NCBI GenBank assembly: GCA_016946835.1
Contig: JACVTC010000011.1
Location: 1,917,501-1,979,500, forward strand
Length of the DNA: 62,000 nt
Source of the DNA: Neocallimastix lanati (nom. inval.)
Lineage: Eukaryota > Neocallimastigomycota > Neocallimastigomycetes > Neocallimastigales > Neocallimastigaceae
Direction: 5' to 3'
The translations under genes were made by a program, and so were the position numbers. A model generated the notes under the pieces. The model saw nothing but the letters and a program-made list of their open reading frames with translations, did not search any database and had not been told where the DNA came from. This document shows positions 1-16,845 of the stretch, piece by piece; the stretch's first letter is position 1; each line of letters starts with the position of its first letter.

Positions 1-1001
1 GAAATAAAAGGAAAATTCTACTAATAAATAATAATAATAATAATAATAATAATAATTGATAATATGTGAAATATATGAAATATATGAAAAATAAGCTTAA
101 AATGTATTGAAACATATTGTAATATATCTAATGCATAATCCACAATAAATTAATATAGAAGTATTTAATTTAAAATAATATTGACTCTTTATCTTAATTT
201 ATATTAATAAAATTAATGTAACTATAAACTCTTAATTCCTGACCTATACTGGAGTTTTTTTGCTTATGGAGTGTTGCGAGTGTCGATGCCGTACCGGTGT
301 GGCAGTTAAACATATACCCATATTAATATATGGGGGAAACGTAAGTCTTCTGTTTTTTATAAAAAAAAATAAATTTAAATTTTAAATTATGATAAAAGCT
401 GATCATTTTATCAATTTAAGGAAGATTAATAAAATTGATTTAATATTTGAAATGATCAAGATTGAAAAATTAAAAAAATTCATAAATATATAAAATACTT
501 GATAGAAGAGAATTATCTTAAGTAAAATAAAACTCAAAAAAATATATAAATATTAATTTAATAGAGAAAAACATTCTTAAGCATATATTATAATAAATTC
601 TTATACATCTAAAGAGACTATTAATGAAACTTTAGGCACTTAATAAAGTACTCTATTTATACATAAAGGAATCTACTTTGTGATAAACTATATCCACTTC
701 ATTAATATACAAAATGGAATTCAATAATATAAATTACTTACAAGGATTTAAGCAATCATATATTAAACATTGACTTCTATCAAACCATAAAGTATGTTAC
801 TGTGATTACAAAGTAATATTACTTTTTGATTGCAATACTGAATATTAATAAACAATGAAACAATTAGCATTATTTACTAATAAGTTTAAATGACTAAAAT
901 AATATAATTAGTTATAAATGTAATCAATTTTAATATCCTAAGATTATATTAATAAGATTGATATAATTATAAACACTATACACTAAATTCCTGACTCATA
1001 A

Positions 1002-1074
<73 letters not shown>

Positions 1075-1371
1075 TGATAGAATAATTAAAAAATAAATTA
1101 TAAAAAATAAATAATAATATAAATTTAATATAAATAAAAATAAAAGTAGTCAACCAATGTTTACAACAAGCGCCACATTTACAAATGTGGTTTGATAAAA
1201 ATAAAGCCACATGACAAAAATACGCCACTAATTAATTAGTATAAATAAAGTTAAAAATTCATGTATTATTAAATCTTTGTAATTACCATAATAAGAATAA
1301 AATATATTAAAAATTTAAATCTTAAAAACCTTAATTTCAATAGATTAAGAGTCTCATTTTATTAAAACAAA
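1..1371. other. AT-rich flank upstream of the copia element
   Basis: No gene is seen. It holds short (AAT)n tracts near 28-57 and 1034-1074 and an ACT tract near 1003-1036. A diverged direct repeat is annotated separately. A G+C-richer patch at about 243-330 encodes nothing recognisable. The stretch should contain the 5' LTR of the copia element, but I could not find a matching 3' copy or a convincing tRNA primer-binding site, so LTR limits are not given. Confidence 0.5.
198..1000. repeat. Diverged direct repeat, copies about 198-250 and 943-1000
   Basis: Two stretches of about 55 bases resemble each other. Both carry an ATATTAATAA core followed by TATAAAC and end in AATTCCTGACxxATA. They lie about 745 bases apart in the same orientation, upstream of the copia gag. 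They may be parts of two LTRs or of an internally duplicated leader. The similarity is imperfect and the sequence is AT-rich, so the call is moderate. Confidence 0.4.
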
Positions 1372-3045
1372 ATGAATTTCAATCAAGAAATCAAAATCAA
1401 ACCTCTTAACGGAAAAAATTTCCAAACCTGGAAATTCAGAATTACTACTGCAGTCGAAAAATTAGGCCTTGAAGAATTCTTAATTACGGATATCTACAAT
1501 AATTCAAAGAAATCCGACAAGAAAGTAAATGAGGAAATAAACAAATGTAATGCTACCGTCAGGGACATTATTATAAACAGTATGGAAGATAACATTCTTA
1601 AGGACTACCTAAACGTAAAATCTGCCTATGCCATCATGGAACGTCTGAAGAAAAAGTATGGAGGTAGTCAAGAAGACATCAAGTACTGGATTAAAAAATT
1701 AAACTCATTAAGAGCTAAGTCTGAAAATGAAATTCCTACTGTACTTGATGATATGTTTGATATATTCAAGTCAATGGAAGAAAATGGACTAAAAATTTCA
1801 GATAATGAAAAATTAAAATTTATGTATTCGGCAATGACTAAAGAATTTAGGAGGACATTGACGATAACTACTGAATCAAAGCCATACAGCTTGAAGGAAG
1901 AAATTAATAACCGAATAACAATGAAGGCCTATCTCGAAAATTGGAACATCGATGAAGAATTTTATAACGATGATCCAATGGAGATAGATGAAATTAGAAG
2001 ATTCAAAAAGAAAGGATTTGCAAAAAGCAAATCAGAAAAAGAAAAACATAATGAAATTAAAAGAAAACAAAAAGAAGTTGAAAAATACTGTCATATTTGT
2101 GATAGATATGGTCATTCAACTAAAGAATGCTTTTATAACCTAAAAACCAAAAACAGCAATTGGCCCAAAAAGAACTACCACAAGAAAGAATTTAGAAACA
2201 AATTCATTGATGAAATAAACAAAACAAATTTTGAAGAGTCAGATGACGAAGGAGAAGACTTCACAAAATTAAAAATATATACAGGAAATATTGATGCAAT
2301 CATCAATGAAGAGGAAGAAGAAGAAATAATAAAAGAAGTAATAGAAGAAGAAACAGAAGAAAAAGAAGAAGAAAAAGAAATGTTAGAAAACGTAATAGAA
2401 GAAGAAAAAGAAAATGATGATACAAAAGAAAAACCAGAAGAACATGATAGGATAAAATTTGATAAAGAAATTTCAGAAATTATAAAAGAAACCGAAAACA
2501 AAACCGAATGGTTATACGATTGCGGAGCATGTGAACATATAACTAATAATCTGACAATATTAAAAAATTTCATAAGAGAACCAAATAAATTAAGATGTGC
2601 CAACGGAACCTACTTTACATATGAAGGTTACGGAGAATATGAATTCAAAATTAAAGATAGAAAATATCATTTAAAAAGAGTATTATACTCTAAAGAAATT
2701 ACCAAAAACATAATCAGTGCCATAGAATTAGCTAAAATTGGTATAAAAGCATTTACAACATTTGAAAACAACAAAGTTAAATTATTAATTATGGATGAAA
2801 ATTATAATATCATCCAAGAAATAATATCAAATAAACATAATCAATTTTTCTTAAAAGTATATTCAATTAATTTTGTTAAATCAATAAACAGTATTGATAA
2901 AGTAGAAAACTTTAAAATGATCTGGCATAGACGCTTAGGTCATTATTACAACAACAATCTATTAAAATATCTAATGGATCACGATATAAAGGTAAACGAT
3001 GATTGCCACGACTGCAAAATAACCAAATATAAAGTTTTGATTTAA
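1372..3045 (+). pseudogene. Copia gag, protease and N-terminal integrase (5' part of polyprotein)
   Basis: A 557-codon frame starting at an ATG after a purine-rich leader. The N-terminal 200 residues look like a copia Gag (UBN2/retrotran_gag type). A CX2CX4HX4C zinc knuckle lies at residues 240-253 (CHICDRYGHSTKEC). A long Glu/Lys-rich spacer follows at about 290-370. The protease site is at about 380-390, WLYDCGACEH, with Cys where copia proteases normally have Ser or Thr after the catalytic Asp383. The GAG-pre-integrase HHCC finger begins at Trp518 (WHRRLGH, then CHDC). The natural frame runs to Lys552; the last five codons and the stop come from the inserted DNA, so the polyprotein is broken here. 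Confidence 0.88.
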
Positions 3046-3800
3046 AAAATAGATTATAAGTCAAAAATTATAATAACACTAAATAACACAAAAATGTTTT
3101 ATAAACAAATAGGTTTTATTATATTTAGATTTTAAAATAATCTTTATTAATTATTAGTGTTATTAACAATAAATCGTTAATAACAATTACATCGATTAAA
3201 ATACATGAAATTTGGTTAACTATTTATATTTTTATCTTATTACATTTATAATATATAATTCCTATTGAATTATATTATCTAACTATTTATTTAAAAACAA
3301 TACTAACCTAAACTAATAATAAATAATTAACTATTACTAAATAAAGAGAATTATAATTAATAACTAAAATAAATATAAACAATTTCAATCGAGCTCATTT
3401 ATTATTTATTTATTATTTAAATATTATTAATAAATTCTTATTATATTTTCTATTTAAAATTAATATAAAAGTTGTCATAATTATTTAATATGATTTTAGC
3501 ATAAAATGCCGCAAGTTTCAACATGACTAATTGCATAGTTTCATGTTGTTAATTTATCTTGTAAAAAAACCTTAACTCTTATTATTTAAATTAAATTACA
3601 TAAAAAGAAATGATTTTCAATTACTAGTTTCACAAGAGAAATTTTTAATTTATTAATATGATTGGGAAGAAGTCGAAGTTTTGTTTAAAATTATTTGCAA
3701 TAATTTTATACACGTGATTTTTAATAGATTTATTTCAATTTTACTTAAATTTATGATTAAATTTAATTAAAATTTATAAAGATATTAATAATATCTTTAC
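3028..3800. mobile_element. 773-bp nested insertion in the copia integrase
   Basis: Removing these bases rejoins the integrase reading frame exactly between Lys (AAA) and Met (ATG). The hexamer ACCAAA stands on both sides, at 3022-3027 and 3801-3806, as expected of a target-site duplication. The insert has no open frame and no clear match elsewhere in the window. Its ends share only a weak TAAAG/CTTTA inverted match. An 8-base perfect hairpin (CAACATGA/TCATGTTG, 3519-3526 and 3541-3548) lies inside. It could be a solo LTR or a non-autonomous DNA element. The ends do not fit GT-AG, so it is not an ordinary intron. Confidence 0.65.
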
Positions 3801-3806
3801 ACCAAA

Positions 3807-5186
3807 ATGAAAAGAATTAGCCATAACAAAGAAACCCCTAAGGCCAAAGAAATACTAGAAGTTATCCATTCAGATATAATCGGTCCCATCTCTAAATCCA
3901 TCACAGGAAAAAGATTCATCTTAACTATAATTGATGAATATTCAAGAAAATCCTGGATATTTCTATTAGCTAGTAAATCAGAAGCTACAGATATCATCAT
4001 AAATTTCTTTAATTTTTTAATTAATCAATTCGGTAATAAGATTAAAAGCCTGAAATCAGACAACGCCAAGGAATACAACAACAAAAAACTTTTGGATTAT
4101 TGTAAACAAAAAGGAATAAAGAAAATTTTCTCACCCGCATATAATCCAGAAAATAATGGTTTAGCTGAAAGGTTCAACCAAACCATTATTTCATGTGCAA
4201 AAACATTACTGTTCTGGAGCCAGTTAAGTGAAAACTTTTGGGATTTTGCAGTAAACTACGCCAACTACCTTTATAATCTTATACCTCACAGTAGTATAAA
4301 TAATAAAATACCAAATGAGGTATTCTTCAAAACTAAATCAAGTATCAAACATATTAAAGTCTTCGGCTGTATAGCATATTATAAAAACTATAATCAAAAT
4401 AAAACAAAATTTGAACCGAATTCCATTAAGGGTATATTTCTTGGAGTTGATGAAGATTCTTATAGCTACATCATTATGAATTATAATAATTTCAAGATAT
4501 ATAAATATCGAGAAATATACTGTATCGAGAACATGCCTGCTAATATATCTCTATCTAACGAAGCTCTAAATGAAACCCAAAATGATTTCTTTAAATACGA
4601 CTTCACTAATATTAAAACAAAATATTATACAAATATCAATAATTCAATTTTTACTATTTCAAATAACAATGACTACAATCAAAGAAATGATAATATAGAT
4701 AATTTAAATAAGTTATTCAGTAATTTAAGAATTTCAGATAATGGTAATAATAATATTCAAGGTCATAATAATGATAATACATATAAAAATAACAATATTG
4801 TTGATAACAACAAAATTAATCATATAAAATCAACTAATGAATACGGTAAACAATTAATACATGATCACAATAAAAATTATAATAATGCCAACCATAATAT
4901 TAGTAATAATTCTAAGAATTTTAAAGTCGAAAAACAAATACAACTTTCTGATCATAAAAACACTAATACTCCAGATAATTTTTCCAATAATAATAATACT
5001 AATAATTCAATTAATCCTAACACTAATAAAGTTGAGTTTACACCGGATAAATATTTCATCAATAACAATAATAAAAATAATAATAATAAATTAATTTCTA
5101 TCAAAACTAGAGATCCAAAAAATTATGAAGAAGCTGTTAATGCAATAATAAATTATTCTGGATCAACGCTATTAATGAAGAACTAA
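3807..5186 (+). pseudogene. Copia integrase core and linker (middle part of polyprotein)
   Basis: This frame continues the copia polyprotein after the insertion; the ATG at 3807 is an internal methionine, not a true start. The integrase DDE triad is intact: Asp23 (HSDIIGP), Asp85 (SDNAKEY) and Glu121 (NNGLAERFN), with the classical 35-residue D-E spacing. A copia C-terminal integrase stretch (VFGCIAYYKN, GIFLGVDEDS) follows to about residue 250. Residues 270-440 are a low-complexity Asn-rich linker. The frame ends early at 5186 because a base has been lost near 5159; the coherent reading moves to another frame from TGG at 5159. Confidence 0.88.
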
Positions 5187-6454
5187 AAAATTTTTACAAT
5201 AATAAAACAATGACTTTCATTAAATCAGTTCCACCAAACAGTACTCTTGTATCCAACAAGTGGATTTTCACTACGAAAAAGAATGCTGATGGAAAAATTT
5301 CCAAATTTAAAGCCAGACTTGTCGCACGTGGATTTGAACAAAGGTTTGGCATCGATTTTGATATTACTTACTCACCAACACTCAATATGGATTGCCTAAA
5401 ACTCATTTTAGCCATCTCTTCAAAATTTAATTGGGATATTCAGCAACTGGACATAAAATCGGCCTACTTAAACGCTAAACTAGACAAAAAAATATATACA
5501 CCAGTCCCACCTGGCGATAAAAATTATGGCAAAGGTTTTTGGCTTCTTCATAAAGCTCTTTACGGTCTTAAACAATCCGGCCGTCAATGGAACATCACCA
5601 TTAGTAACTTTCTCATTCGTTTTGGATTTCATCAAGTAATTTCAGAAAAATGTCTGTTCTGTAAACACGACAAAAATAATGAATTAATCTGCATTATTGG
5701 TCTTTATGTTGATGACATGGTCATCTCCGGTGTCAATTTTGAAGTACGTAATATTATTTCCAAAATCACTAATAATTTTCGAGTTTCTAAATGTGGTCCG
5801 GTTGACTTTATTTTAGGTATTAAAGTCGACAAATCTTTTAATAACAATTCTATTTCTTACTCTATTTCTCAAACTGCTTTTATTAATGACATTCTTGATC
5901 GTTTTAACATTTCCTTTACCAAAACTGTTCGCACTCCTTGTTCTGGTAATAACTCCCAAGTTTTAAATGAAAAACCTTTTGACTCTAGTACTTACAAAAG
6001 TGCTATTGGCTCCCTTATTTTTCTTGCCAAATGTACCCGTCCTGATATTTCTTTTTCTGTTCATAAAGCGGCCCGTAATTGCGAATCACCCACTCTTTCG
6101 GATTGGAAAAAGGTTACCAACATATTTAGATATCTTTCCTCTACCAAAAATTATTGTATTAAATTTGATGGCTCAGGAGACTTTTCAGCTTTTACTGATG
6201 CAGATTTTGGCGGGGACACTAAAGACCGAAAATCCACATCAGGCTTCATTATTATGATGGGAAAATCACCTATATGTTGGGCATCGAAAAAACAGACAAT
6301 AGTAGCGACATCCACAGCAGAAGCAGAATATGTAAGTGCTTCCGAATGCATTAAGAAAATTTTGTGGTTGAAAAATATTTTAATAGAACTTTTTAATTAT
6401 AACAAAACAATTACGCTATATACGGATAATTTAGCAAGTAAGACAAGTATATAA
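5159..6454 (+). pseudogene. Copia reverse transcriptase and truncated RNase H (3' part of polyprotein)
   Basis: From the TGG at 5159 the frame reads through the copia RT entry motif (KARLVARGFEQRFGIDF), the QLDIKSAYLNAKL motif carrying the first catalytic Asp, the LYGLKQSGRQW motif, and the YVDD box at 5705-5716 with two further catalytic Asp. RNase H follows with TDADFGG, STAEAEY and YTDN, which supply Asp, Glu and Asp. It stops at DNLASKTSI, about 40 residues short of the usual end, where an ATA/AAT run begins. The final conserved His region and any 3' LTR are missing, so the copy is 3'-truncated. Confidence 0.9.
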
Positions 6455-6656
6455 TAATAATAATAATAATATGAAAATATAGTTATTTATATTATTAATA
6501 AGTATCAAATGTTAATCTCTTATTTTAAAATGTTAATCACTATCAATTATTTTTAGAATATTCTATTTAATAAAAAAATTAATCCATATGAAATATATAA
6601 AATTTTATAGTTGGTGTATAATAAATTTACAATATAAATTTTCTAAATTTATAAAA

Positions 6657-6737
<81 letters not shown>

Positions 6738-8119
6738 ATCTTGTTATTCATTATCTAATTATTGTAGAATAATTTAATATTCATTATTCATTATTATTAA
6801 TCATTTTTATATAGTTTTATATAAATATTTTTTAATAATTATATAATGAAAAAAATACATATAATAAAATATTAATAAAAATAACAAGCTTTATTATTTT
6901 TATATTTATCTTTTTTAAGTAATTAATTTATAATATTATTAATTTAAATATCAAAAAATATGAAATTGCATATAGAAATAATATAAATATAATAATCATA
7001 TGAAATAATAATATTTTTTTGTTGAATGCACTTTATTATAGACCTAGTATATATTAATTTTTATTATATATTTTATTTTTACATTAATTTACTTTTATCT
7101 TTATATATCTTAAAATTTTAATTTTAGTAATTTTTGTTATTTGACTTTATATCATACTTGTGAAAAAAAAATGAATATTTAAAAAGCATTATAAAAAAAA
7201 GACCGAATAGAAAAATAAAAATAATGAAAATTGAGTAATATTAATGCCGTTTAAATATGAAAATTTTTGTGTAATAAAAGAGTGTAGTTATATAGTTATA
7301 TTAAACCAATTATATTCAAAATTTATATATTAGTTATTAAAAATAAAAATAATGGAAAAAAAGTTAAATAAAATTGTACATATATAATTAAAAATAACTA
7401 AATTAAAATGTTATTTATTATTATAATTTATTGTTATTTATTTATTATTTAGCATTACATTTTATTTTTTATTTTTTCCTAATATTTTTTATTATTTCAT
7501 GTTATTTTATACTATTTATTATTATTTATTATCTAATACTATTTACATTTATATATTTTATTTATTACCTACTAATTTTAATATTATAAATAATAAGTAA
7601 TAGAAATAGTAATAGTAGTAATGATTTTTAGTAATAATGATAATTATTACTAACTAAAAATCATAAATATAAAAATAATAATTATATAGAGAATATTTTT
7701 TTTAAAAAAAAAAGATATAATTATAGTTTTAGTTATTAGAGTTTGAAATAATTAATTACTATCAAATCATTCTATAATTGTTATAGTTTTTATCCAAGTC
7801 TATTCACTATTTATTATGATATAAATTTATATATAGAATTTTATTTATTTAATTATTTTTCTTATAGAGAAAAAAAAAATAAATCCACTAAAATCAATAT
7901 AAAAAATTAATTTAAATATAAAATAGGAAAAACTCTATTTTATATTTAAATTTTTATTTCAAATGTGTAAATATTATTTTTTATTATTTATTATTTTTAT
8001 TTTGTAACTATATTATTATTATTAATTAATAATTATGAGTATCAATTTGATCATAACTTTTTTTTGTTTTATTATTGTATTGTTTTTGGTATTTCATTTA
8101 AAAAGAATAATAAACCACT

Positions 8120-8162
<43 letters not shown>

Positions 8163-8657
8163 ATAAAATGAATTTAAAAAAAAAAAAAATTTTTTTTTCC
8201 CTATATTAATTTATATTATTTATTTATCTGAAGAAAAAATTAATAACTTATAATAATAATTATTGAAAATTTCTTTTAAAAATATATTAATGATAAAAGT
8301 ATTTATTTTATTTTTTGATATATATATATATATAAAAGACATATTATAATAATAATAATAAAATAATAAAGAGAAGTTAATAGTGAATTACATAAAAACA
8401 ATAGAAAAAGAAAAATTTTCAATAAAACAAAATAAATTATTAATTACATCAAAAATAAAATAAAATAAAATAAAAGTGAACTAAATAAATTAAATTTATA
8501 TATTTAATAATAATAATAATAATAAATATATAAAAAAGTGTATATACTATGAAATATATTTACTGTCATAAAAAACAAATATTTATATAAATAAAAAAGG
8601 TTTATAATATTCATCATTAAATTATTATTTTAATATATTATTATCAAAGTGTTAAAA
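6455..8657. other. AT-rich intergenic stretch
   Basis: No gene or recognisable element was seen. It contains a nearly pure (ATT)n tract of about 25 units at 6660-6735, a poly(A) run of about 40 bases at 8120-8160, and shorter TA runs. The bases just before 8658 would hold the promoter and 5' leader of the amino acid transporter, but no motif stands out. Confidence 0.6.
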
Positions 8658-12041
<3,384 letters not shown>

Positions 12042-13633
12042 TCCGATTAAGAATTTTTTGGAAAAAATTAAAATATATATTTATATAATATTATTTATAT
12101 AATAATACTCATGAAGACTGTTGATAGCTTTAATAATTTTTTAATTATTTATTTATTCTTAAAATATTACTTAATATATTATAAATTATTTTTTTTAAAA
12201 AAATATTTTTTAAATAGAAAGTATGCTTGTAATTATTAATATGAGAATCATTATTATCATTATATATCCTTTCATTCAAAAAATAAATTCATAATCATTA
12301 AATATGTATTTTTTAATCAATATTTTTTATACAATTTTGTCTCCAATGGCTAGTATTATTAATTTAATAGTAATATAGTAATATATATATATATATATAT
12401 ATATATAAACAAAAGAATAATTTATAAATTTACTTTAATTGACTTTTTTTTTTTTTTAATTTTACCTTAAAAAAAAATAGCTATATATATATACTTATTT
12501 TTCATATTAAATTATGAAATGATCAATATTATTTTATGTTTTCTTATTTTTTTTTCTATAATCTTAAAAAAGTGTACTAAGGAAAAATTGATATAATTAT
12601 ATTCTTATATACATATTTTTTATTTAGTAAAAATAATATTCATTTATTATTAATAAATTAATCTATTATTAATATTACCATTTAAATTAAAAGTATAAAT
12701 GAAAAAAAAATTTTTTATTTATTTTTTTATTTGGCATTTATAGTGGTTTAAAAAACTGATTTTATAATTCAATGTACCATATTTTTAATTAACAATATCA
12801 AATTGATATTATCAGTAAATATTAATAATAAAAATTTAAAATTATATCATATTATTTATATAATATTAACATTACTCTCTATTAATTATAATTATTAAAT
12901 ATTTATTATATATTTATCTTTTTTTTTTATATTATATTTTGATATTATTATATTTTTAACATTTATAATAATATAATTATATTTTACATTAAATTATACT
13001 TTGTTATACCCATAGATTAATTAAATAGAATAATTTTTTATATAATTAAATAGAATAATTTTGCTGAGGCCCAAAGAACTAATAAATTTTTAATTTTAAG
13101 TATATTTAATGATTATAGAAAATTAATCTCATATTATATATATATTATAATATATTATAATATTATACTATTAATTATATTAAAATCAAATATTTTTATT
13201 ATATAACCAAAATAAATAAATAACTTTTTTCTTAAAGTATACTTTTTAATTCTATATAATAATAATAATTAATTTTATTGTACATAAATTAATAAGGAAA
13301 ATTATTTAATTTATCTATTTAAGATTTCAATTCAATATTCAGTAAATTAAAATAAATAATAATAAGAATAATTAATAATAATGATTTATTAATAATTATT
13401 TATTTTTAATTATTAATTATCATTATTTATTATTAACATTAATATTAAAAGAAAAAAGATTTTTTAATATTCATATATATTTTCTTATTATAAAAAATTA
13501 ATATTATCATGATTTTATAAAAAAATTTAAAAAATTAATATAGAAAAATATTATATTTTTATTTATGATATTATAATTTTTTTCCTTAAACTGTTTTACA
13601 ATTTAAGTTTATAAAACTAAATTTTAAAAAATT

Positions 13634-13682
<49 letters not shown>

Positions 13683-14576
13683 CAGTTATTAAACAAATAA
13701 TAAAAGTAATATAAGCAATTTATTCTGTATTAAAAATAAAAGTAAATAATAAATTTTAAAATAAATTTTAAAAAATAGATGATATAACCATTGTAAAATA
13801 TTTGTTTACTCTTATTTAAATAATCTTTCAAACTCAATAAATAATAGTAGATCTGAATAAATTAAAATTAATTAAAAAGAAAATGTATTTTTAAAAAAAA
13901 ATTTTTTTTTTCATAGTTAATTTAGAAACTTATATATATAATAATTATTTTCTTAAAAATTAATAATTATATATATATATTATATCCACATATATAAGTA
14001 TATACATACAAGGAAATAATTTATGGAAGAATGTTCAAGAAATTAAGTATATAATAAACAACAAAAAAAAAATATTAAACTTAACGTTTGTTTATTATTA
14101 ATATAAATGTAAAATATTAATAAAAGAAAATGTTTGAAAAATTGAAATTAATTAAATTTATAAATTTTTTTTAAAAAAAAAAAGGTTATTTTAAATGATT
14201 ATTTCTAGTTATAATATTTTTATATAATAAATAATTATTTTGTATTTATTGTTAACAGTAATTTTACCAAAAAAAAAAAAAAAAAAAAAAGGAGAGAAAA
14301 AATAAATTATTAGTATATGAAAAACGATTTTTTCAGTCAAAAATAAAAAATTGTATTATGAATATGGACGAATTGTTATAAAATAATTAATTTTATTCAA
14401 TGTATTAATGATCTTAATAATTTGGAATTAAAACATTAAATTATATCAAATAAAAATGAAATAAATAATGAATAAAAAAGTTTAATATTTTGTGATTAAA
14501 ACCTTATTTTTTGTTTAATATTCAAATATCTAATATCTAATATATTTATTATTTATATAAAAATCATTTTCCAAAG
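12042..14576. other. AT-rich intergenic stretch
   Basis: No gene was seen between the transporter stop and the phosphatase start. It contains an (AT)n run near 12380-12407, a poly(T) tract of about 45 bases at 13638-13682 and a poly(A) run near 14272-14290. The transporter terminator and phosphatase promoter must lie here but show no clear motif. Confidence 0.6.
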
Positions 14577-16015
14577 ATGGGACAAACTTTATCTGAACCA
14601 ATTACAGAAAAGGAAACCACTCTTGGTGAAGATTCAAGAATGTTATTTGGTTCAAGTTCCATGCAAGGATGGAGAATAAGTAATATATACTAAAGAATAA
14701 TAATAAAAAAACTATTAGCAAAAAAAAAAATAAAATTCTAAATGAAATGTGTTTTTTAAAAAAATTTTAAAAATATAATAAAATTAAAAATAAAATATAT
14801 ATTAAAGCTATGGAAGATGCACACACTAACATTTTAAGATTAAATAAGCGTTTCAACACTTCTGATCCAAAAAAGTTAGAAAATGAACTTAATAAGGAAT
14901 CACCAAAGGATGAATTGCACTATTCATTCTTTGCTGTTTTTGATGGTCATGGTGGACCATCCGTCGCTAAATATTCGGGTGAACATTTACATTGGAAATT
15001 AATTGAAGAAGAAGCTTTCGATAAGAAAGATTTCAAAAAAGCTTTAAAGGATGCATATTTAAATATCGATAAGGATATGTTAACTGGTAAAACATATTAT
15101 AATATAAATATATATTATATTATAATATTATGAAATAATATAACTATATTAATAAATTAAAATTATAATGTTTTTATTATCATAATATAAATGAAACCAT
15201 TTTTATATTATCATCGCCGTAAAAAAAATATTTATTTATTATATTTATTTATATTAAAAACATTAAATATGAATTGAAAATATTAATATTATTAAATTAG
15301 AACCAATGATTATCCACAACCCAGCTGGTTGTACAGCTGTTTCTGCTTTAATTACAGATGATAATATTTTATTTATTGCCAATTCTGGTGATTCAAGAGC
15401 TATTATTTCAGATAATGGTGAAGCTGTAGCTCTTACTATTGATCATAAACCAAATAGTCCAAGTAAACATATAACAAGTCTTTTTTATTTATTTTTGAAA
15501 AAATTAAAAATATTTTCGTTTTAATAGAAAAACAATTATTTAAATATATATATATATATATATTTAAAATAAATAATCTTTTATAAATATTAATTTTTAA
15601 AAATATAAATATATTTTTTATTTATTTTTATTTAATTATTATTTCTTTTAATATATTAGCTGAACTTGAAAGAATTAAGAATGCCGGGGGTTTTGTTGAA
15701 TGCGGTCGTGTTAACGGTAATTTAGCACTTTCTCGTGCCTTAGGTGATTTTGAATTCAAACAAAATAGTAGTCTTACAGATGAAGAACAAGTTGTTACAG
15801 CTAACCCAGATCTTTTCGAAAGAAAGATTGGTGAAAATGATGAATTTATTGTTTTAGCTTGTGATGGTATAAATCAAATATCTATATAAAATTAATAATA
15901 AATATTTAAAATTAATTAATATTAATATTAATATCATTATTATTATTTCTATTACAACATCATTATTATAATTACAAATTTTTATATATTACTTTTATAT
16001 TAATTACAAAATTTC

Positions 16016-16055
<40 letters not shown>

Positions 16056-16522
16056 TACAAAATATATATATTAAAATTTCTATTTTAATAAAAATTTTTG
16101 TAAAAAATATGAATCAAATATTCACTAAAAAATAAAAATAATAAAATATAAATAAATAATAAGGTATATGGGATGTTCTTACTAACCAAGAAGTTGTTGA
16201 TATAATTAGATTTGGTATTGCCCGTAATAAGGATTTGGGATCAATAGCAGAAGATGTTATGAATACTTGTCTTGCTAAAGATAGAAACACTTTTGATTTT
16301 GGTGGTATTGGATGTGATAATATGACTATTGTTATTGCTGCTTTCCTTAATGGAAAGACCAAAGATGAATTCTATCAAAGTATTCGTGAAAAGGTCAATA
16401 AGCAATATCCAGATGAAGATTACCCAGTTATTGACCCATATGCAAGAATAAAAAATGCTAATGGGAATATTAATCAAGTAGAAGAAGAAAATCCAACGGA
16501 AGAACTTCTTTATAAATTTTAA
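14577..16522 (+). CDS. PP2C-type Ser/Thr protein phosphatase (PPM family, Ptc2/3-like), 5 exons
   Basis: A metal-dependent Ser/Thr phosphatase of the fungal Ptc2/Ptc3 and animal PPM1A/B type, which dampens stress MAP-kinase and checkpoint signalling. Exons: 14577-14679, 14808-15086, 15301-15462, 15660-15866, 16164-16522. They give 369 residues and all phases agree. The start MGQTLSEP is the usual N-terminus of this subfamily, and Gly2 could be myristoylated. Metal-binding and catalytic motifs are in order: EDAH (about residue 38), FDGHGG (Asp80), [29 protein letters not shown] (split by intron 4) and GCDNMT. The C-terminal 60 residues are variable and acidic. The first exon supplies only 34 residues and would be missed by ORF calling. 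Biological targets are not visible. Confidence 0.93.
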
Positions 16523-16646
16523 AAGACGTAAAACTAAATAAAGGTTTTCGTTTTTTTTTTTTTTTTTTACACTTTTATTTATGATACAGAAATATTTTAA
16601 ATATTTTTTTAAGTGAAAAATAAAAATATTTTCATTTAAAGGATAC

Positions 16647-16710
<64 letters not shown>

Positions 16711-16807
16711 GCGTTAATCTCTAAAAAAAAAAAAAAAAAAAAAATTCAATATTAAATTTATTTTTGAATGAATCACAATAATAATAAAAAGCAAGAATTA
16801 TAAATAT

Positions 16808-16845
<38 letters not shown>

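Larger units (their letters stand above)
1372..6454 (+). mobile_element. Ty1/copia LTR retrotransposon, disrupted and 3'-truncated
   Basis: The domain order gag, zinc knuckle, aspartic protease, GAG-pre-integrase, DDE integrase, reverse transcriptase, RNase H is diagnostic of Ty1/copia (Pseudoviridae-type) elements. The polyprotein would be one frame, but here it is cut three times: by a 773-bp insertion at 3028-3800, by a one-base frame change near 5159, and by loss of the end of RNase H at about 6448. No matching LTR pair was found around it. It is therefore a dead copy, although the individual domains keep their catalytic residues and look relatively young. Confidence 0.9.

Noticed and set aside
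2175-2603. 142-codon minus-strand Ser-rich ORF
   Set aside because: It is the shadow of the Glu/Lys-rich part of the copia Gag-protease frame.
3028-3806. Spliceosomal intron in the copia integrase
   Set aside because: Exact frame joining needs boundaries at ACCAAA, where there is no GT start or AG end; a target duplication fits better.
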